DNA from: Helicobacter jaachi
GTDB lineage: Bacteria > Campylobacterota > Campylobacteria > Campylobacterales > Helicobacteraceae
DNA length: 64,000 nt
Direction of reading: 5' to 3'
Assembly (NCBI RefSeq): GCF_000763135.2
Contig: NZ_JRPR02000001.1
Coordinates: 372,001 to 436,000, forward strand
In this document: piece by piece, positions 35,939 through 46,346 of the stretch
Position numbering within the stretch: position 1 is the stretch's first letter
Layout: each line of letters begins with the position of its first letter
Program-made: the position numbers and the translations under genes
The notes under the pieces: model-generated
What the model saw: the letters and a program-made list of their open reading frames with translations, nothing else
What the model was told of the DNA's origin: nothing
Databases searched by the model: none

Positions 35939-36475
35939 ATGTCAAGAGTTGGAAAAAAGCCTATTAGCATTCCTAAGGGCGTTGAAGTATCAATACAGGG
36001 CAGTAAGATTGTATTCAAGGGAGCCAAAGAGCAAAAAGAGCTTGAAACCCATGGGCGAGTAAAGGTGCATGTGCAAGACGGTTTGTTGAGTTTTGAAAGT
36101 ATAGATTCTCAAGCCCAGTCGCGTGCATATTGGGGAACATATCGAGCTTTGGCAAATAATGTTGTAGTTGGGCTTAGTCAAGGCTTCACAAAAGTGCTTG
36201 AGATTAATGGGGTAGGATATAAGGCAAGTGTGAGTGGGAAAAATCTCGAAATGGCTCTGGGTTTTTCACACCCTGTGGTGTATCCTATTCCTGCGGGGAT
36301 TGAAATGAGCGTTGATAAGAATACTATCACTATTAAAGGCACTGATAAGCAGCAGGTGGGGCAGATTGCCGCAGAAATTCGCGAGTTTAGACCGCCAGAG
36401 CCTTATAAGGGTAAAGGAATTAAGTATAGCGATGAAGTTATTATTCGCAAAGCGGGTAAAACTTCTAAAAAATAG
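35939..36475 (+). CDS. rplF: 50S ribosomal protein L6
   Basis: 178 residues. M-S-R-V-G-K-K-P-I and the C-terminal [12 protein letters not shown] are conserved L6 motifs. The second domain begins near residue 80. Confidence 0.97.
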   Translation: MSRVGKKPISIPKGVEVSIQGSKIVFKGAKEQKELETHGRVKVHVQDGLLSFESIDSQAQSRAYWGTYRALANNVVVGLSQGFTKVLEINGVGYKASVSGKNLEMALGFSHPVVYPIPAGIEMSVDKNTITIKGTDKQQVGQIAAEIREFRPPEPYKGKGIKYSDEVIIRKAGKTSKK

Positions 36476-36491
36476 AGTAAGGGCGTGAAGT

Positions 36492-36848
36492 ATGACAGAT
36501 AAAGTATTAAAACAAAAGCAGATTCTAAGAGCAAAGCGTAAGTTGCGTGCAAGGAGCAGAATTTTTGGCGTGGCGAATAAGCCAAGGATAAGTGTGTTTA
36601 AATCTAATAAGCATCTTTACGCGCAGGCTATTGATGACACAGCGGGTGTAACGCTTGCAAGCGTAGATGGTAGGAAGTTAGGCTTAGGAAATAATAAAGA
36701 GCATGCTAAACAAATTGCCACAGAATTTGTGAGCGCACTTAAGAAAGCTAACATTACGGAAGCAGTTTTTGATAGAAATGGATACCTTTACCACGGAGTT
36801 GTAGCAGCTTTTGCTGATACATTGCGTGAAAATGGCATAAAGTTATAA
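36492..36848 (+). CDS. rplR: 50S ribosomal protein L18
   Basis: 118 residues with the family patterns [14 protein letters not shown] and [17 protein letters not shown]. It binds 5S rRNA with L5. A 16-bp gap separates it from rplF. Confidence 0.96.
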   Translation: MTDKVLKQKQILRAKRKLRARSRIFGVANKPRISVFKSNKHLYAQAIDDTAGVTLASVDGRKLGLGNNKEHAKQIATEFVSALKKANITEAVFDRNGYLYHGVVAAFADTLRENGIKL

Positions 36849-36858
36849 AGGGAATATT

Positions 36859-37299
36859 ATGGAAATCAATAGAGAAGAATTTAGCGAAGTGGTGGTGAAT
36901 ATTGGCAGAGTTACAAAGGTTGTTAAAGGTGGGCGTAGATTTCGCTTTAACGCGCTTGTGGTTGTGGGCAATAAGAATGGGCTTGTTGGTTTTGGGCTTG
37001 GCAAGGCTAAAGAAGTGCCAGATGCGATTAAAAAAGCCATTGATGATGCGTTTAAAAATATTATTAAAGTAAATATCAAAGGCACGACCATTGCGCATGA
37101 TATTGAGCATAAGTATAACGCAAGTAAGATTTTGTTAAAACCAGCCAGTGAGGGGACAGGCGTTATCGCAGGCGGTTCTACACGCCCTGTTATTGAACTT
37201 GCGGGGATTAAGGATATTTTGACAAAATCGCTTGGCTCAAACAATCCCTACAATGTCGTGCGCGCAACTATCGACGCGCTCGCGCGAATTAAAGCTTAA
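36859..37299 (+). CDS. rpsE: 30S ribosomal protein S5
   Basis: 146 residues. The double-stranded RNA-binding fold is marked by [17 protein letters not shown] and [11 protein letters not shown]. The gene runs directly to rplO; rpmD (L30) is missing, as in other Campylobacterota. Confidence 0.97.
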   Translation: MEINREEFSEVVVNIGRVTKVVKGGRRFRFNALVVVGNKNGLVGFGLGKAKEVPDAIKKAIDDAFKNIIKVNIKGTTIAHDIEHKYNASKILLKPASEGTGVIAGGSTRPVIELAGIKDILTKSLGSNNPYNVVRATIDALARIKA

Positions 37300-37309
37300 G
37301 GAGTTTTTT

Positions 37310-37711
37310 ATGTTAGAGCAGATTAAGCCAGCAGAGGGTAGCACGAGAGATATTAAGCGAGTAGGGCGCGGACAAGGTAGCGGTATGGGCAAGACTTCCA
37401 CTCGTGGAGGCAAAGGACAGACTGCTAGAACAGGCTATAAGGCAAAAAGAGGTTTCGAAGGTGGGCAGCAGCCGCTCCAGAGGCGCTTACCAAAGGTTGG
37501 ATTTACTTCTAATGTGCAAAAACCTGTGGTAATCAATGTCGATAAGTCAAAGGTTTTTGATTCTCTAGCTCATATTGATATGTCAGTATTGCGCGAGCAT
37601 TTTAGTATTCCTAAAAATGCGGTGAGCGTAAAGCTTATTGGCACGAAAGCGCGAACTTTAAAATCAAAGATTAAAGATGAGTGCATTAAGACAAGTGGAA
37701 GTAAAGAATGA
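37310..37711 (+). CDS. rplO: 50S ribosomal protein L15
   Basis: 133 residues from the ATG at 37310 (AAGGAG upstream); the longer frame into rpsE is rejected. [11 protein letters not shown] and [12 protein letters not shown] are signatures. It overlaps the secY ATG by 4 bp. Confidence 0.96.
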   Translation: MLEQIKPAEGSTRDIKRVGRGQGSGMGKTSTRGGKGQTARTGYKAKRGFEGGQQPLQRRLPKVGFTSNVQKPVVINVDKSKVFDSLAHIDMSVLREHFSIPKNAVSVKLIGTKARTLKSKIKDECIKTSGSKE

Positions 37712-38955
37712 CACGAAGCATTGTAAATAAGATTCTCATTACACTTGCATTTTTATTTGTTTATAGAATCTTGGCTTATATCACTGTGCCTGGCGTGGAT
37801 GTTGGGGTGATTAAATCATTTATTGATGATAATGCCAATAATGCGCTTGGTTTATTTAATATGTTTAGTGGTAACGCTGTGGAGCGATTTAGCATTATTT
37901 CTCTGGGTATTATGCCCTATATTACTGCTTCTATCATTATGGAGCTTCTTGCTGCTACATTTCCTAATTTGGCAAAGATGAAAAAAGAGCGCGATGGTAT
38001 GCAAAAGTATATGCAAATTATTCGCTATGTAACCATTGGGATTACTATCATTCAGGCGGTGAGTGTGAGTATAGGACTTAATAGTATGGGCAATGCCATT
38101 AAGATTGATTTAAATCTTTTTATTGCGGTATCTGTTTTCTCTATGCTTACTGGCACGATGTTGCTTATGTGGATTGGTGAGCAGATAACTCAACGCGGCG
38201 TGGGTAATGGAATTAGTCTTATCATCTTTGGAGGGATTGTTTCAGCTATTCCTTCAAGCATAGGCAAGACTTTTAATCTTGTCAATACGGGGCAGATTAA
38301 TGTTGCTGTGCTTTTAGGGCTTATTGTGGTCATTGCAGTTACCATTTGGGTGATTATTTATATCGAGCTTGCAGAGCGGCGCATACCCGTTTCTTATGCG
38401 CGTAAGGTGGTTATGCAAAATCAAAACAAGCGCATTATGAATTATATCCCTGTGAAAATGAATTTAAGTGGTGTTATCCCGCCTATTTTTGCCTCTGCGC
38501 TGCTTGTTTTTCCATCAACTATTTTGCAGGCTTCTTCAAATAGTGTTATTCAAGCTGTGGCGGATATTTTAAAGCCTGATGGGTATATTTATAATTTATT
38601 GATGTTTTTATTTGTGATTTTCTTTGCTTATTTTTATGCTTCTATTGTATTTAATGCAAAAGATATCGCCGATAATCTTAAAAGACAGGGTGGCTTTATC
38701 CCCGGGCTACGACCGGGTGAGGGGACATCGAATTTTCTTAATAATGTTGCAAGCAATTTGACATTTTGGGGTGCGCTCTATCTTGCGCTTGTATCAACTC
38801 TACCTTGGGTACTTGTGAAACTCACAGGCATACCTTTTTACTTTGGTGGGACAGCGGTGCTTATTGTAGTGCAGGTTGCCATTGATACAATGAGACGCAT
38901 TGAGGCTCAAGTTTATATGAGTAAATATCAAACATTAAGTGCCGTTGGGCTCTAG
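37708..38955 (+). CDS. secY: Preprotein translocase subunit SecY
   Basis: 415 residues with ten membrane helices, forming the protein-conducting channel with SecE and SecG. The plug/TM2 region [10 protein letters not shown] and the cytoplasmic loop [12 protein letters not shown] are family hallmarks. The stop is 3 bp before map; adk is not between them. Confidence 0.97.
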   Translation: MTRSIVNKILITLAFLFVYRILAYITVPGVDVGVIKSFIDDNANNALGLFNMFSGNAVERFSIISLGIMPYITASIIMELLAATFPNLAKMKKERDGMQKYMQIIRYVTIGITIIQAVSVSIGLNSMGNAIKIDLNLFIAVSVFSMLTGTMLLMWIGEQITQRGVGNGISLIIFGGIVSAIPSSIGKTFNLVNTGQINVAVLLGLIVVIAVTIWVIIYIELAERRIPVSYARKVVMQNQNKRIMNYIPVKMNLSGVIPPIFASALLVFPSTILQASSNSVIQAVADILKPDGYIYNLLMFLFVIFFAYFYASIVFNAKDIADNLKRQGGFIPGLRPGEGTSNFLNNVASNLTFWGALYLALVSTLPWVLVKLTGIPFYFGGTAVLIVVQVAIDTMRRIEAQVYMSKYQTLSAVGL

Positions 38956-38958
38956 CAT

Positions 38959-39717
38959 ATGGCAATTAACATTAAGAGTAAAAAAGATATAGAATCTTTG
39001 CGTATTCCTAATAGAATTGTCGCTCAAACCTTGCAGCTTGTATCTCATGAGGCTAAGGAGGGTGTGAGCTTGCTTGAGCTTAATGCAATGGCAAGAGATT
39101 TTATTACCTCGCAGGGTGGGCGCGCGGCATTTTATAAACTTTATGGATTTCCAGAATCTATCTGCACTTCTGTCAATCAAGTAATCATACATGGCATTCC
39201 CACGGATTATAGCCTTAAGAATGGCGATGTGCTTGGTATTGATATTGGCGTTGAGTATGATGGGTGGTATGGTGATGGGGCTGTTACTATTGGTATTGGT
39301 GAAATAAGCAAGGCAGATAAAGATTTGATTGCTTGTGCCAAAGATACTTTATATGAGGCTATTTCGCAAATACGAGTGGGTATGCGCTTTAAAGAGCTAA
39401 GTTTGGTGCTAGAGGAGAATATTTGCAAGCGTGGCTTTGTGCCTTTGCGTGGCTTCTGTGGGCATGGCATTGGGAGGCAACCACATGAGGAGCCAGAAAT
39501 TCCAAACTATTTAGAATCTGCTAATCCTAAGCAAGGTCCAAAAATTAAAGAGGGAATGGTGTTTTGCCTTGAGCCTATGATTGCCCATAGTGATGGTGAG
39601 CCAGTAATCCTTAAGGATAAATGGTCTGTGGTGGCTAAAGATGGGCTAAATGGCAGTCATTATGAGCATACTATTGCTGTTATTGATGGCAAGGCAGAGA
39701 TTCTAACGGAGGTGTAA
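38959..39717 (+). CDS. map: Methionine aminopeptidase, type I
   Basis: 252 residues. Metal-binding residues are visible in D-I-G-V-E-Y-D-G-W-Y-G-D (two aspartates), C-G-H-G-I-G (histidine), L-E-P-M (glutamate) and the C-terminal E-H-T-I. N-Q-V-I-I-H-G-I-P holds the substrate histidine. It removes initiator methionine from new proteins. Confidence 0.96.
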   Translation: MAINIKSKKDIESLRIPNRIVAQTLQLVSHEAKEGVSLLELNAMARDFITSQGGRAAFYKLYGFPESICTSVNQVIIHGIPTDYSLKNGDVLGIDIGVEYDGWYGDGAVTIGIGEISKADKDLIACAKDTLYEAISQIRVGMRFKELSLVLEENICKRGFVPLRGFCGHGIGRQPHEEPEIPNYLESANPKQGPKIKEGMVFCLEPMIAHSDGEPVILKDKWSVVAKDGLNGSHYEHTIAVIDGKAEILTEV

Positions 39718-39720
39718 AAA

Positions 39721-39939
39721 ATGGCAAAAGATGATGTGATTGAAGTTGATGGCAAAGTTATTGAGGCTTTGCCAAATGCGACTTTTCGCGTCCAGCTTGA
39801 AAATGGGCATGTAGTGCTGTGTCATATTGCAGGAAAAATGCGCATGCACTATATTAAGATTTTACCCGGCGATATGGTGAAAATTGAGCTTACGCCATAT
39901 AGCTTGGATAAAGGGAGGATTACTTATCGACACAAATAG
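39721..39939 (+). CDS. infA: Translation initiation factor IF-1
   Basis: 72 residues, the universal size: an S1-like OB fold, with [10 protein letters not shown] near the start and D-K-G-R-I-T-Y-R at the end. It occupies the ribosomal A site during initiation. A gap of 104 bp follows before rpmJ, where a new promoter could lie. Confidence 0.97.
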   Translation: MAKDDVIEVDGKVIEALPNATFRVQLENGHVVLCHIAGKMRMHYIKILPGDMVKIELTPYSLDKGRITYRHK

Positions 39940-40043
39940 TTCTTTTAGCGGTGTTTTTGGCATTGCATAAGTAGTTTTTAAATATTTTTTTCATAGAATG
40001 TTCGGTTTCAACTTAAAAAAGTTAGAAGCAAAAAGGAGTAGGT

Positions 40044-40157
40044 ATGAAAGTTCGACCTTCAGTCAAAAAAATGTGTGACAAGTGTAAGGTTATTAAGCGT
40101 AAGGGCGTGGTGAGAGTGATTTGCTCAACCCCAAAACATAAACAAAGACAAGGATAG
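40044..40157 (+). CDS. rpmJ: 50S ribosomal protein L36
   Basis: 37 residues, [15 protein letters not shown] at the start and [11 protein letters not shown] at the end. C-x2-C plus a later cysteine and histidine bind zinc. AAAAGGAG precedes the ATG. It is too short for most automated size cut-offs. Confidence 0.96.
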   Translation: MKVRPSVKKMCDKCKVIKRKGVVRVICSTPKHKQRQG

Positions 40158-40160
40158 AAT

Positions 40161-40523
40161 ATGGCTAGAATTGCTGGTGTAGATTTGCCAAAAAAGAAAC
40201 GAGTGGAATACGCACTCACTTATATTTATGGCATTGGGCTTAAAAGCTCAAGGGACATTTTAAATGCCGTAAATATTTCTTTTGATAAGCGAGTTAATGA
40301 TCTCAGCGAAGATGAAGTGTCATCTATTGCAAAGAAGATTCAGGAAAGTTACATGGTAGAGGGCGATTTGCGCAAAAAGGTAACTATGGACATTAAGGCA
40401 TTAATGGATTTAGGAAGTTATCGTGGCTTGCGACATAGAAAGGGCTTACCTGTGCGGGGGCAAACTACGAAAAATAATGCTCGCACACGCAAGGGTAAAA
40501 AGAAAACAGTTGGTAGTAAGTAA
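40161..40523 (+). CDS. rpsM: 30S ribosomal protein S13
   Basis: 120 residues. [10 protein letters not shown] and the C-terminal [14 protein letters not shown] are clear. It contacts tRNA in the P site. It is 3 bp after rpmJ. Confidence 0.97.
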   Translation: MARIAGVDLPKKKRVEYALTYIYGIGLKSSRDILNAVNISFDKRVNDLSEDEVSSIAKKIQESYMVEGDLRKKVTMDIKALMDLGSYRGLRHRKGLPVRGQTTKNNARTRKGKKKTVGSK

Positions 40524-40534
40524 GGAGTGGGCAG

Positions 40535-40927
40535 ATGGCAAAAAAACCTGTAACAAAGAAAAAAAATATCAAAAAGAATATTGCTAGGGGCATAGTGTGT
40601 ATATCTGCTTCATTTAATAACACAAATGTAACGATTACTGATGAAATGGGTAATGTGATTTGCTGGGCTACTGCTGGGGGCTTAGGCTTTAAAGGAAGTA
40701 AAAAATCTACTCCTTATGCCGCGCAGCAAGCCGTAGAATCTGCTATGGAGAAAGCAAAGGAGCATGGCATTAAGGAAGTGGGTATTAAGGTGCAAGGACC
40801 TGGAAGTGGGCGCGAAACAGCCGTGAAGAGCGTGGGCGCAGTGGAAGGGATTAAAGTGTTATGGCTAAAAGATATTACGCCATTGCCACATAATGGCTGC
40901 AGACCGCCAAAAAGAAGAAGAGTGTAA
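40535..40927 (+). CDS. rpsK: 30S ribosomal protein S11
   Basis: 130 residues. [11 protein letters not shown] and G-P-G-S-G-R-E-T-A and the C-terminal [11 protein letters not shown] are S11 signatures. It forms part of the mRNA exit platform. Confidence 0.97.
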   Translation: MAKKPVTKKKNIKKNIARGIVCISASFNNTNVTITDEMGNVICWATAGGLGFKGSKKSTPYAAQQAVESAMEKAKEHGIKEVGIKVQGPGSGRETAVKSVGAVEGIKVLWLKDITPLPHNGCRPPKRRRV

Positions 40928-40936
40928 GGGAGTAAT

Positions 40937-41563
40937 ATGGCACGATATAGAGGACCTGTTGAGAAATTGGAGAGACGATTTGGCGTATCTCTTGCGTTAA
41001 AAGGTGAGAGACGATTGGCTGGGAAAAGTGCGCTTGATAAGCGTCCTTATGGTCCCGGGCAGCATGGACAAAAGCGTGGAAAAATCTCTGAATATGGCTT
41101 GCAATTGCGCGAAAAGCAAAAGGCTAAGATTATGTATGGCGTGAGCGAGAAGCAATTCCGCGCACTCTTTAGGGAGGCAAATCGTCAAGATGGTAACACG
41201 GGAGAGAATCTTGTGCGCATTATTGAGCAAAGACTTGATAATGTTGTGTATCGTATGGGTTTTGCTACTACACGTCGTTTTGCCCGTCAGCTGGTTACTC
41301 ATGGGCATATTCTTGTTGATGGCAAGCGTGTGAATATCCCTTCATTTCTGCTTAAACCCGGACAAAAGGTTGAAGTTTGTGAGAAAACTAAAAATAATCC
41401 TCAAGTCATTCGCGCTATTGATTTAACCGCGCAAACAGGTATTGTGCCTTGGGTTGATGTGGATAAGGATAAGAAGTTTGGTATTTTTACTCGCTTTCCA
41501 CAAAGAGAAGAGGTAGCTATTCCTATCGAGGAGAGATTGATAGTTGAGCTTTACTCTAAGTAA
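40937..41563 (+). CDS. rpsD: 30S ribosomal protein S4
   Basis: 208 residues. M-A-R-Y-R-G-P and the S4 RNA-binding domain ([21 protein letters not shown]) are clear. There is no zinc-binding N-terminal cysteine set. It nucleates 16S 5-prime domain assembly. Confidence 0.97.
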   Translation: MARYRGPVEKLERRFGVSLALKGERRLAGKSALDKRPYGPGQHGQKRGKISEYGLQLREKQKAKIMYGVSEKQFRALFREANRQDGNTGENLVRIIEQRLDNVVYRMGFATTRRFARQLVTHGHILVDGKRVNIPSFLLKPGQKVEVCEKTKNNPQVIRAIDLTAQTGIVPWVDVDKDKKFGIFTRFPQREEVAIPIEERLIVELYSK

Positions 41564-41587
41564 GAAATAAAAGATAAGGGTTGTGAA

Positions 41588-42592
41588 ATGAATATGATTA
41601 AAATTGAACCTTATATCCCCACGGATATAAAGATTGATGAGATTTCAACTAATAGAATTAAAATCAGTGCCTTTCCTTTTGAGGCAGGCTACGCTATTAC
41701 ATTAGCTCACCCTATTCGTCGCCTGCTGCTCTCAAGTTCAGTTGGTTATGCGCCTACTGCGCTTAAGATTCAAGGCGTAACGCATGAGTTTGATTCTATT
41801 CGTGGCATTGTAGAAGATGTATCTCATTTTATTAGCAATCTTAAAAATATCCGCTTTTTTATTAAGGACAAAGAGTTGGATAGTGTGCAGTTGCAGTATG
41901 ATTTTAAGGGTCCAATGGTTTTGACTGCCAGCGAATTGGCTAATGATGCGGTGGGCATTGTAAATCCTGAAGCATATTTAGCGACAATCAATGAAAATGC
42001 CACTATTAGCTTTTCGCTCATCGTGCAAAAGGGCATAGGATATGTTCCAAGTGAGAGCATTCGTGGCAAGATAGCAGAAGATTATATCCCACTTGATGCG
42101 TATTTCACGCCTGTAAAAAAGGCAGTATATGAGATTGAAAATGTACTTGTCGAGGATAATCCAAATTATGAAAAGATTGTTTTTGACATTGAGACAGATG
42201 GGCAGATAGAGCCTCTCACTGCATTTAAAGAGGCGATTGCGATTATGCATAAACAAATGGGTATTTTTGGTGTGGATTTAAATGCTGCATCTAGCGGGGC
42301 TAAAAATATTGCCGAAGATTCTGGCGAGCTTAAAACTTTAATGATTAAGATTGATACACTAAATCTTAGCGCGCGCTGCTTTAACTGCCTTGATAGGTCA
42401 GGCTTAAAATATGTAGGTGAGCTTGTTACAATGACTGAAAATGAGCTTAAAAATATCAAAAATATGGGCAAAAAATCTTATGATGAAATTGCAGAAAAGC
42501 TTGAAGAGCTTGGATATCCTGTGGGTTCAGAGCTTGCAGATGATATTGTGCAGCTGCTTAATCGCAAAATGGCTAAGATAAAAAATAATTAG
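41588..42592 (+). CDS. rpoA: DNA-directed RNA polymerase subunit alpha
   Basis: 334 residues. The N-terminal dimerisation domain shows F-E-A-G-Y-A-I-T-L-A-H-P-I-R-R-L-L-L-S-S; the C-terminal domain (about 245-320) has the helix-hairpin-helix pair R-C-F-N-C-L and I-K-N-M-G-K-K-S-Y that binds UP elements and activators. ATG at 41588 or 41594. Confidence 0.97.
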   Translation: MNMIKIEPYIPTDIKIDEISTNRIKISAFPFEAGYAITLAHPIRRLLLSSSVGYAPTALKIQGVTHEFDSIRGIVEDVSHFISNLKNIRFFIKDKELDSVQLQYDFKGPMVLTASELANDAVGIVNPEAYLATINENATISFSLIVQKGIGYVPSESIRGKIAEDYIPLDAYFTPVKKAVYEIENVLVEDNPNYEKIVFDIETDGQIEPLTAFKEAIAIMHKQMGIFGVDLNAASSGAKNIAEDSGELKTLMIKIDTLNLSARCFNCLDRSGLKYVGELVTMTENELKNIKNMGKKSYDEIAEKLEELGYPVGSELADDIVQLLNRKMAKIKNN

Positions 42593-42605
42593 TGGGGAGT
42601 GAGAT

Positions 42606-42959
42606 ATGAGACATAAACACGGATATAGAAAATTAGGGCGCACATCGGCGCATCGTAAGGCTTTATTGAAAAATCTTGCTATCGCGCTCATTGAGTATGG
42701 CAAGATTGAGACAGGCGTGTTTAAGGCAAAAGAATTGCAAAGCTATATTGAGCGACTTATTACCGCAGCGCGTGTGGGTGATTTAAACGCACACCGGCAT
42801 GTATTTTCATTCTTGCAAGATAAGTCTGCTACCAAAAAGCTTGTAACCCAAATTGCTCCAAAATATAAAGAGCGCAATGGCGGATACACCAGAATCCACC
42901 GCACAAGACTCCGCAGGGGTGATGCATCACAAATGGCGATTATCGAGCTTGTGGATTAA
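42606..42959 (+). CDS. rplQ: 50S ribosomal protein L17
   Basis: 117 residues: [17 protein letters not shown] and the C-terminal [11 protein letters not shown]. It ends the alpha operon; the pab gene follows after 25 bp. Confidence 0.97.
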   Translation: MRHKHGYRKLGRTSAHRKALLKNLAIALIEYGKIETGVFKAKELQSYIERLITAARVGDLNAHRHVFSFLQDKSATKKLVTQIAPKYKERNGGYTRIHRTRLRRGDASQMAIIELVD

Positions 42960-42984
42960 GCGCACAGTGAGCCAGAGAATCTAA

Positions 42985-44886
42985 ATGATTTATGGCTCTT
43001 TTAGTTATAAAAAGCCATTGCGTAGGCTTGTAGCCTTTGATTTGGAGGGTGTCTTAAGCGCGTTAGATTCTATAGAGCGCGTGCTAGATTCTCAAAAAAA
43101 GCAACATCTAAAAAAACATCATAAAGAGTTATATTTTGTAGGCTACATCACCTATGAAGCAGGTGTGTTGCTGCAAACTTATCAGGCAAAAAGTTATCAA
43201 ACGCTTTTTCAGCGCACCCAAGCCCTCATCACTCGCAAAAGAGAACCGCTCCTTTATTTTGTGCTTTTTAGCCAACGGGTGAAAATCACATTCAAAAATA
43301 AATATAAAAATCCTTCGTCTCTCCCGCTACTCTCACTTTTGCAGGGTTTAGATTCTAAAGTCTATGCAAATGGCTTTAATGCTATTAAAGCGCACATTGC
43401 AAAGGGTGATACTTATCAGGTCAATTACACAAATGAGCTGCTTTTGCACTCTATGCTAAAGCCAAAGCAGCTCTTCAAGCGGCTTTTATGCAAGCAGCCA
43501 ACTCCCTACAGGGCTTATATGCGCAATGCTTTTTTGCAGATTCTGTGTTTTTCTCCAGAGCTATTTTTTGAGATAAAACATCAAAAAATTACTATCCAGC
43601 CTATGAAAGGCACTATAAGGCGTGCAGATTCTATAAATAAAAGCACGCAAAGTGATAAACAACTTAAAGCCTTCTTGCGCATAGATGCTAAAAATCGCAG
43701 CGAAAATATGATGATTGTAGATTTATTGCGCAATGATTTAAGCAAGATTATCGCCCCCCATTCCCTGCGCATAAAGGAGTTATGCGCGATACACTCATAT
43801 CCTAGCCTTCATCAAATGGTCTCTACCTTGCAAGGCAGGCTTGAAAAGCACACTACCATAAAGGCACTTTTGCAAGCGCTTTTCCCCTGCGGCTCCATTA
43901 CTGGCGCGCCTAAGCTAAAAACCATGCAGATTATTAGCGCTTTAGAATCTCGCACAAGGAGCGTGTATTGTGGTGCATTGGGCGTGATTTCTGCGCATCA
44001 CACATGCTTATGCGTGCCTATTCGCACGCTTTTTAAACATCACAGCGAATCATTTTATCGCTATGGTGTGGGCAGTGGCGTGGTGTGGGATTCTGTATGC
44101 GAAGATGAATTTGCAGAGCTTTTGCTTAAGGCGCAGTTTTTGGGTGCGTCTTTAGAATCTTATGGATTGTTTGAGACTATGCTTTATGAGCATGGGCATA
44201 TTTTTTTGCTGCACGCTCATATCGCGCGTATGCTAAAAAGCGCGCAAGATTTAGGCTTTAATTGCGCCTATCTTTCTGCGTTGCACGAGCGTATTGCGCC
44301 TGTGGGCGAGCAGATTCTATCCTTTAATGATTTTTTGGCGCGATACACTACGCTTGCTTATAGGGCAGATAGTGCTTTGTGGCAAGATGCAAGCGCGTTT
44401 TTTGCTTATCTTAATACACAAATGCCCACAAATCGCGCCATTATTAGGCTTATGCTCTCTTTTGATGGCAAGCTTGCTGTAGCGATTTTGCCCATTCAAG
44501 AGGTGCAATCACGCAAAATTGTGCTTTCCCCCGCACAAGAGGCGAAAAATATGCTTGTGTATCACAAAACCACAAGCCGTGCGCATTTTGCTAAGGCAAG
44601 TGAGCTCATTAAGGAAGCGCGTATTTTTGATATGATTTTTTACAATCATAAGGGCTTTATCACGGAGGGTTCGCGCAGCAATGTAGTGTGTGAAATTAAC
44701 CACAGATTCTATACGCCAGCGCTTAAATGCGGGCTGCTTGGGGGGACACTGCGCGCGCTAATGTTGGACAATCATTTAGCGCGGGAGGCGTCTTTAACAT
44801 TAACAGATTTGCAAAATGCGCAACGAATATGGTGCATAAACTCCGTGCGTGGCGTGATAGAAGTATCTTTGGCAGATTCTGTATGA
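42985..44886 (+). CDS. pabB: PabB-PabC fusion: aminodeoxychorismate synthase component I and lyase
   Basis: 633 residues. Residues 1 to about 390 are the chorismate-binding PabB domain with F-S-P-E-L-F-F-E, M-K-G-T-I-R-R, R-S-E-N-M-M-I-V-D-L-L-R-N-D and G-S-I-T-G-A-P-K. Residues about 395-633 are a class IV PLP aminotransferase fold, like PabC, with Y-G-L-F-E-T-M and F-I-T-E-G-S-R-S-N. Together they turn chorismate into p-aminobenzoate for folate. The glutaminase partner pabA follows 28 bp downstream. It is probably read through from rplQ; no promoter was seen. Confidence 0.9.
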   Translation: MIYGSFSYKKPLRRLVAFDLEGVLSALDSIERVLDSQKKQHLKKHHKELYFVGYITYEAGVLLQTYQAKSYQTLFQRTQALITRKREPLLYFVLFSQRVKITFKNKYKNPSSLPLLSLLQGLDSKVYANGFNAIKAHIAKGDTYQVNYTNELLLHSMLKPKQLFKRLLCKQPTPYRAYMRNAFLQILCFSPELFFEIKHQKITIQPMKGTIRRADSINKSTQSDKQLKAFLRIDAKNRSENMMIVDLLRNDLSKIIAPHSLRIKELCAIHSYPSLHQMVSTLQGRLEKHTTIKALLQALFPCGSITGAPKLKTMQIISALESRTRSVYCGALGVISAHHTCLCVPIRTLFKHHSESFYRYGVGSGVVWDSVCEDEFAELLLKAQFLGASLESYGLFETMLYEHGHIFLLHAHIARMLKSAQDLGFNCAYLSALHERIAPVGEQILSFNDFLARYTTLAYRADSALWQDASAFFAYLNTQMPTNRAIIRLMLSFDGKLAVAILPIQEVQSRKIVLSPAQEAKNMLVYHKTTSRAHFAKASELIKEARIFDMIFYNHKGFITEGSRSNVVCEINHRFYTPALKCGLLGGTLRALMLDNHLAREASLTLTDLQNAQRIWCINSVRGVIEVSLADSV

Positions 44887-44914
44887 TATTGTAGATTCTA
44901 TATAAAGGCAGGCA

Positions 44915-45493
44915 ATGGGGCAAAAGTGCGCATTTAGGGCAAAAGTGCTAGTGATTGATAATTATGATTCTTTTACTTACAACATCATTTATTTATTACA
45001 GAATCTAGGCTTGCAGCCCATTGTGCTAACAAATGATGTAGATTTAGCCACATTGCAGCAGCATACATTTTCTCATCTTATCATCTCGCCTGGTCCTAGC
45101 CACCCGCTAGATTCTGGCGTGTGCTTGGAGGCGATTAGGTATTTTGCACCTTCTAAAAAAATTTTAGGCATATGCTTAGGACATCAATGCATAGCTCAAG
45201 CCTTTGGCGGGGAGGTTATCCCATTAGAAAATCCCATACACGCTAAAAGTGGGCGATTATTTTTTAGCCCAAATCCTTTGTTTAAGGGCGTAAAGCAAGG
45301 CGTGAAAATAGCCTTGTATCATTCTTTATATGTCTCTAAATTGGGCGCTTGTGAGCCATTAGGATATAGTGAAGCAAATGTGCTTATGGCGCTTAAAGCG
45401 CGCGCTTTTGATACCTATGGCGTGCAGTTCCACCCAGAATCTATCCTGCAAGCGCAAGGCAAAATCATTATGCGCAATTTTCTTAGATTATGA
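44915..45493 (+). CDS. pabA: Aminodeoxychorismate/anthranilate synthase glutaminase
   Basis: 192 residues, class I glutamine amidotransferase. The nucleophile cysteine is in G-I-C-L-G-H-Q-C, and the H-P-E-S motif near the C-terminus completes the triad (V-Q-F-H-P-E-S). V-I-D-N-Y-D-S-F-T-Y-N is the family start; some ten residues precede it. Position next to the PabB-PabC fusion favours PabA over TrpG, though one protein can serve both. Confidence 0.88.
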   Translation: MGQKCAFRAKVLVIDNYDSFTYNIIYLLQNLGLQPIVLTNDVDLATLQQHTFSHLIISPGPSHPLDSGVCLEAIRYFAPSKKILGICLGHQCIAQAFGGEVIPLENPIHAKSGRLFFSPNPLFKGVKQGVKIALYHSLYVSKLGACEPLGYSEANVLMALKARAFDTYGVQFHPESILQAQGKIIMRNFLRL

Positions 45494-45520
45494 TTTTGTT
45501 GTGATTTTACTTTGGCGCGC

Positions 45521-46346
45521 TTATAGATTCTGTGTTTTAGCAAAAAACACATCTGCGCCTAGTTTTGCTACCTTCACATAGCCTTTTTGCTTTAAAAATG
45601 ACTGAATCTTAGAGCGTGTGGGGTAATTATCCTCAATGCCAATAAGTGTGATATCATAGCGCTCAAAGTCAATGCCTTGCAGGATTTGCATTTCACTCCC
45701 CTCAACATCAATGGAGAGGTAATCAATATGCTTGTGTTGGGAGTGCGACATTATGCTACAAAAGCGCGCGCCCTGCATTTCAAAAATCTTATATGAGCCG
45801 CCATATTGCGCTATCTCGCGCTCTATACGCTCAAGGTGAGCTGGGTGATAATCCTCCACAATGCCGCTTAGCATCTGCGCATAGCCCTCAATTGCCATAA
45901 AATGCACCATTTCATCTTTATTGCATAGTGCGACATTGTATGCGGGCGTGTGAGGGCGATTTTTTACACATTTGGCAAACATTTGAGAATCTGCCTCGAT
46001 GAGTATGCCCTGCCAATGCTGAATTTGGCTTTGCTCTAAGGCTAGGGTATTGCTAAAGCTTATGCCATCATTTGCGCCCACATCGACAAAGAAGTATGAC
46101 TCCTTGCGTGGTAGGCGTGAAAAGAAGATTTGCACAAATAAATCTTGCCCATATTGTGCATAGCTCCCCCCCCCCCGTAAGATTAAGGATATATTTGGCA
46201 GCCTTAATGCGTTTAACCTGCGCGGAGAGCGATACGCGCTTATTTATAGAATCTACATAGGCATATTTAGCGCGGCGCAATATATCTTTCACATATCGCC
46301 AAGTCCTTTGCCATAGGCGCGCTTGTGGGTGTATAGAATCTTGCAT
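45521..46346 (-). CDS. FkbM-family methyltransferase, frameshifted (phase OFF)
   Basis: Two minus-strand frames meet at a G11 tract (C11 on the plus strand, 46166-46176). The first frame, from the ATG at 46346 after AAGGAT, gives a basic N-terminal segment ending L-N-L-T-G-G-G. The second, read from the tract, gives S-Y-A-Q-Y-G-Q-D-L-F, F-F-V-D-V-G-A-N-D-G (the SAM-binding motif I) and Y-L-S-I-D-V-E-G-S-E, typical of FkbM methyltransferases. Ten or thirteen G would join them into about 274 residues. A role in O-methylating surface glycans is family inference. Confidence 0.8.
46166..46176 (-). repeat. C11/G11 homopolymer, phase-variation tract of the FkbM gene
   Basis: Eleven C on the plus strand (G11 in the coding strand) at the junction of the two frames. 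Eleven breaks the frame; ten would make it continuous. Confidence 0.9.

Noticed and set aside
40008-40026. CAACTT/AAGTT hairpin before rpmJ as a regulatory element
   Set aside because: The arms are only 5 bp and AT-rich, common by chance in this composition.
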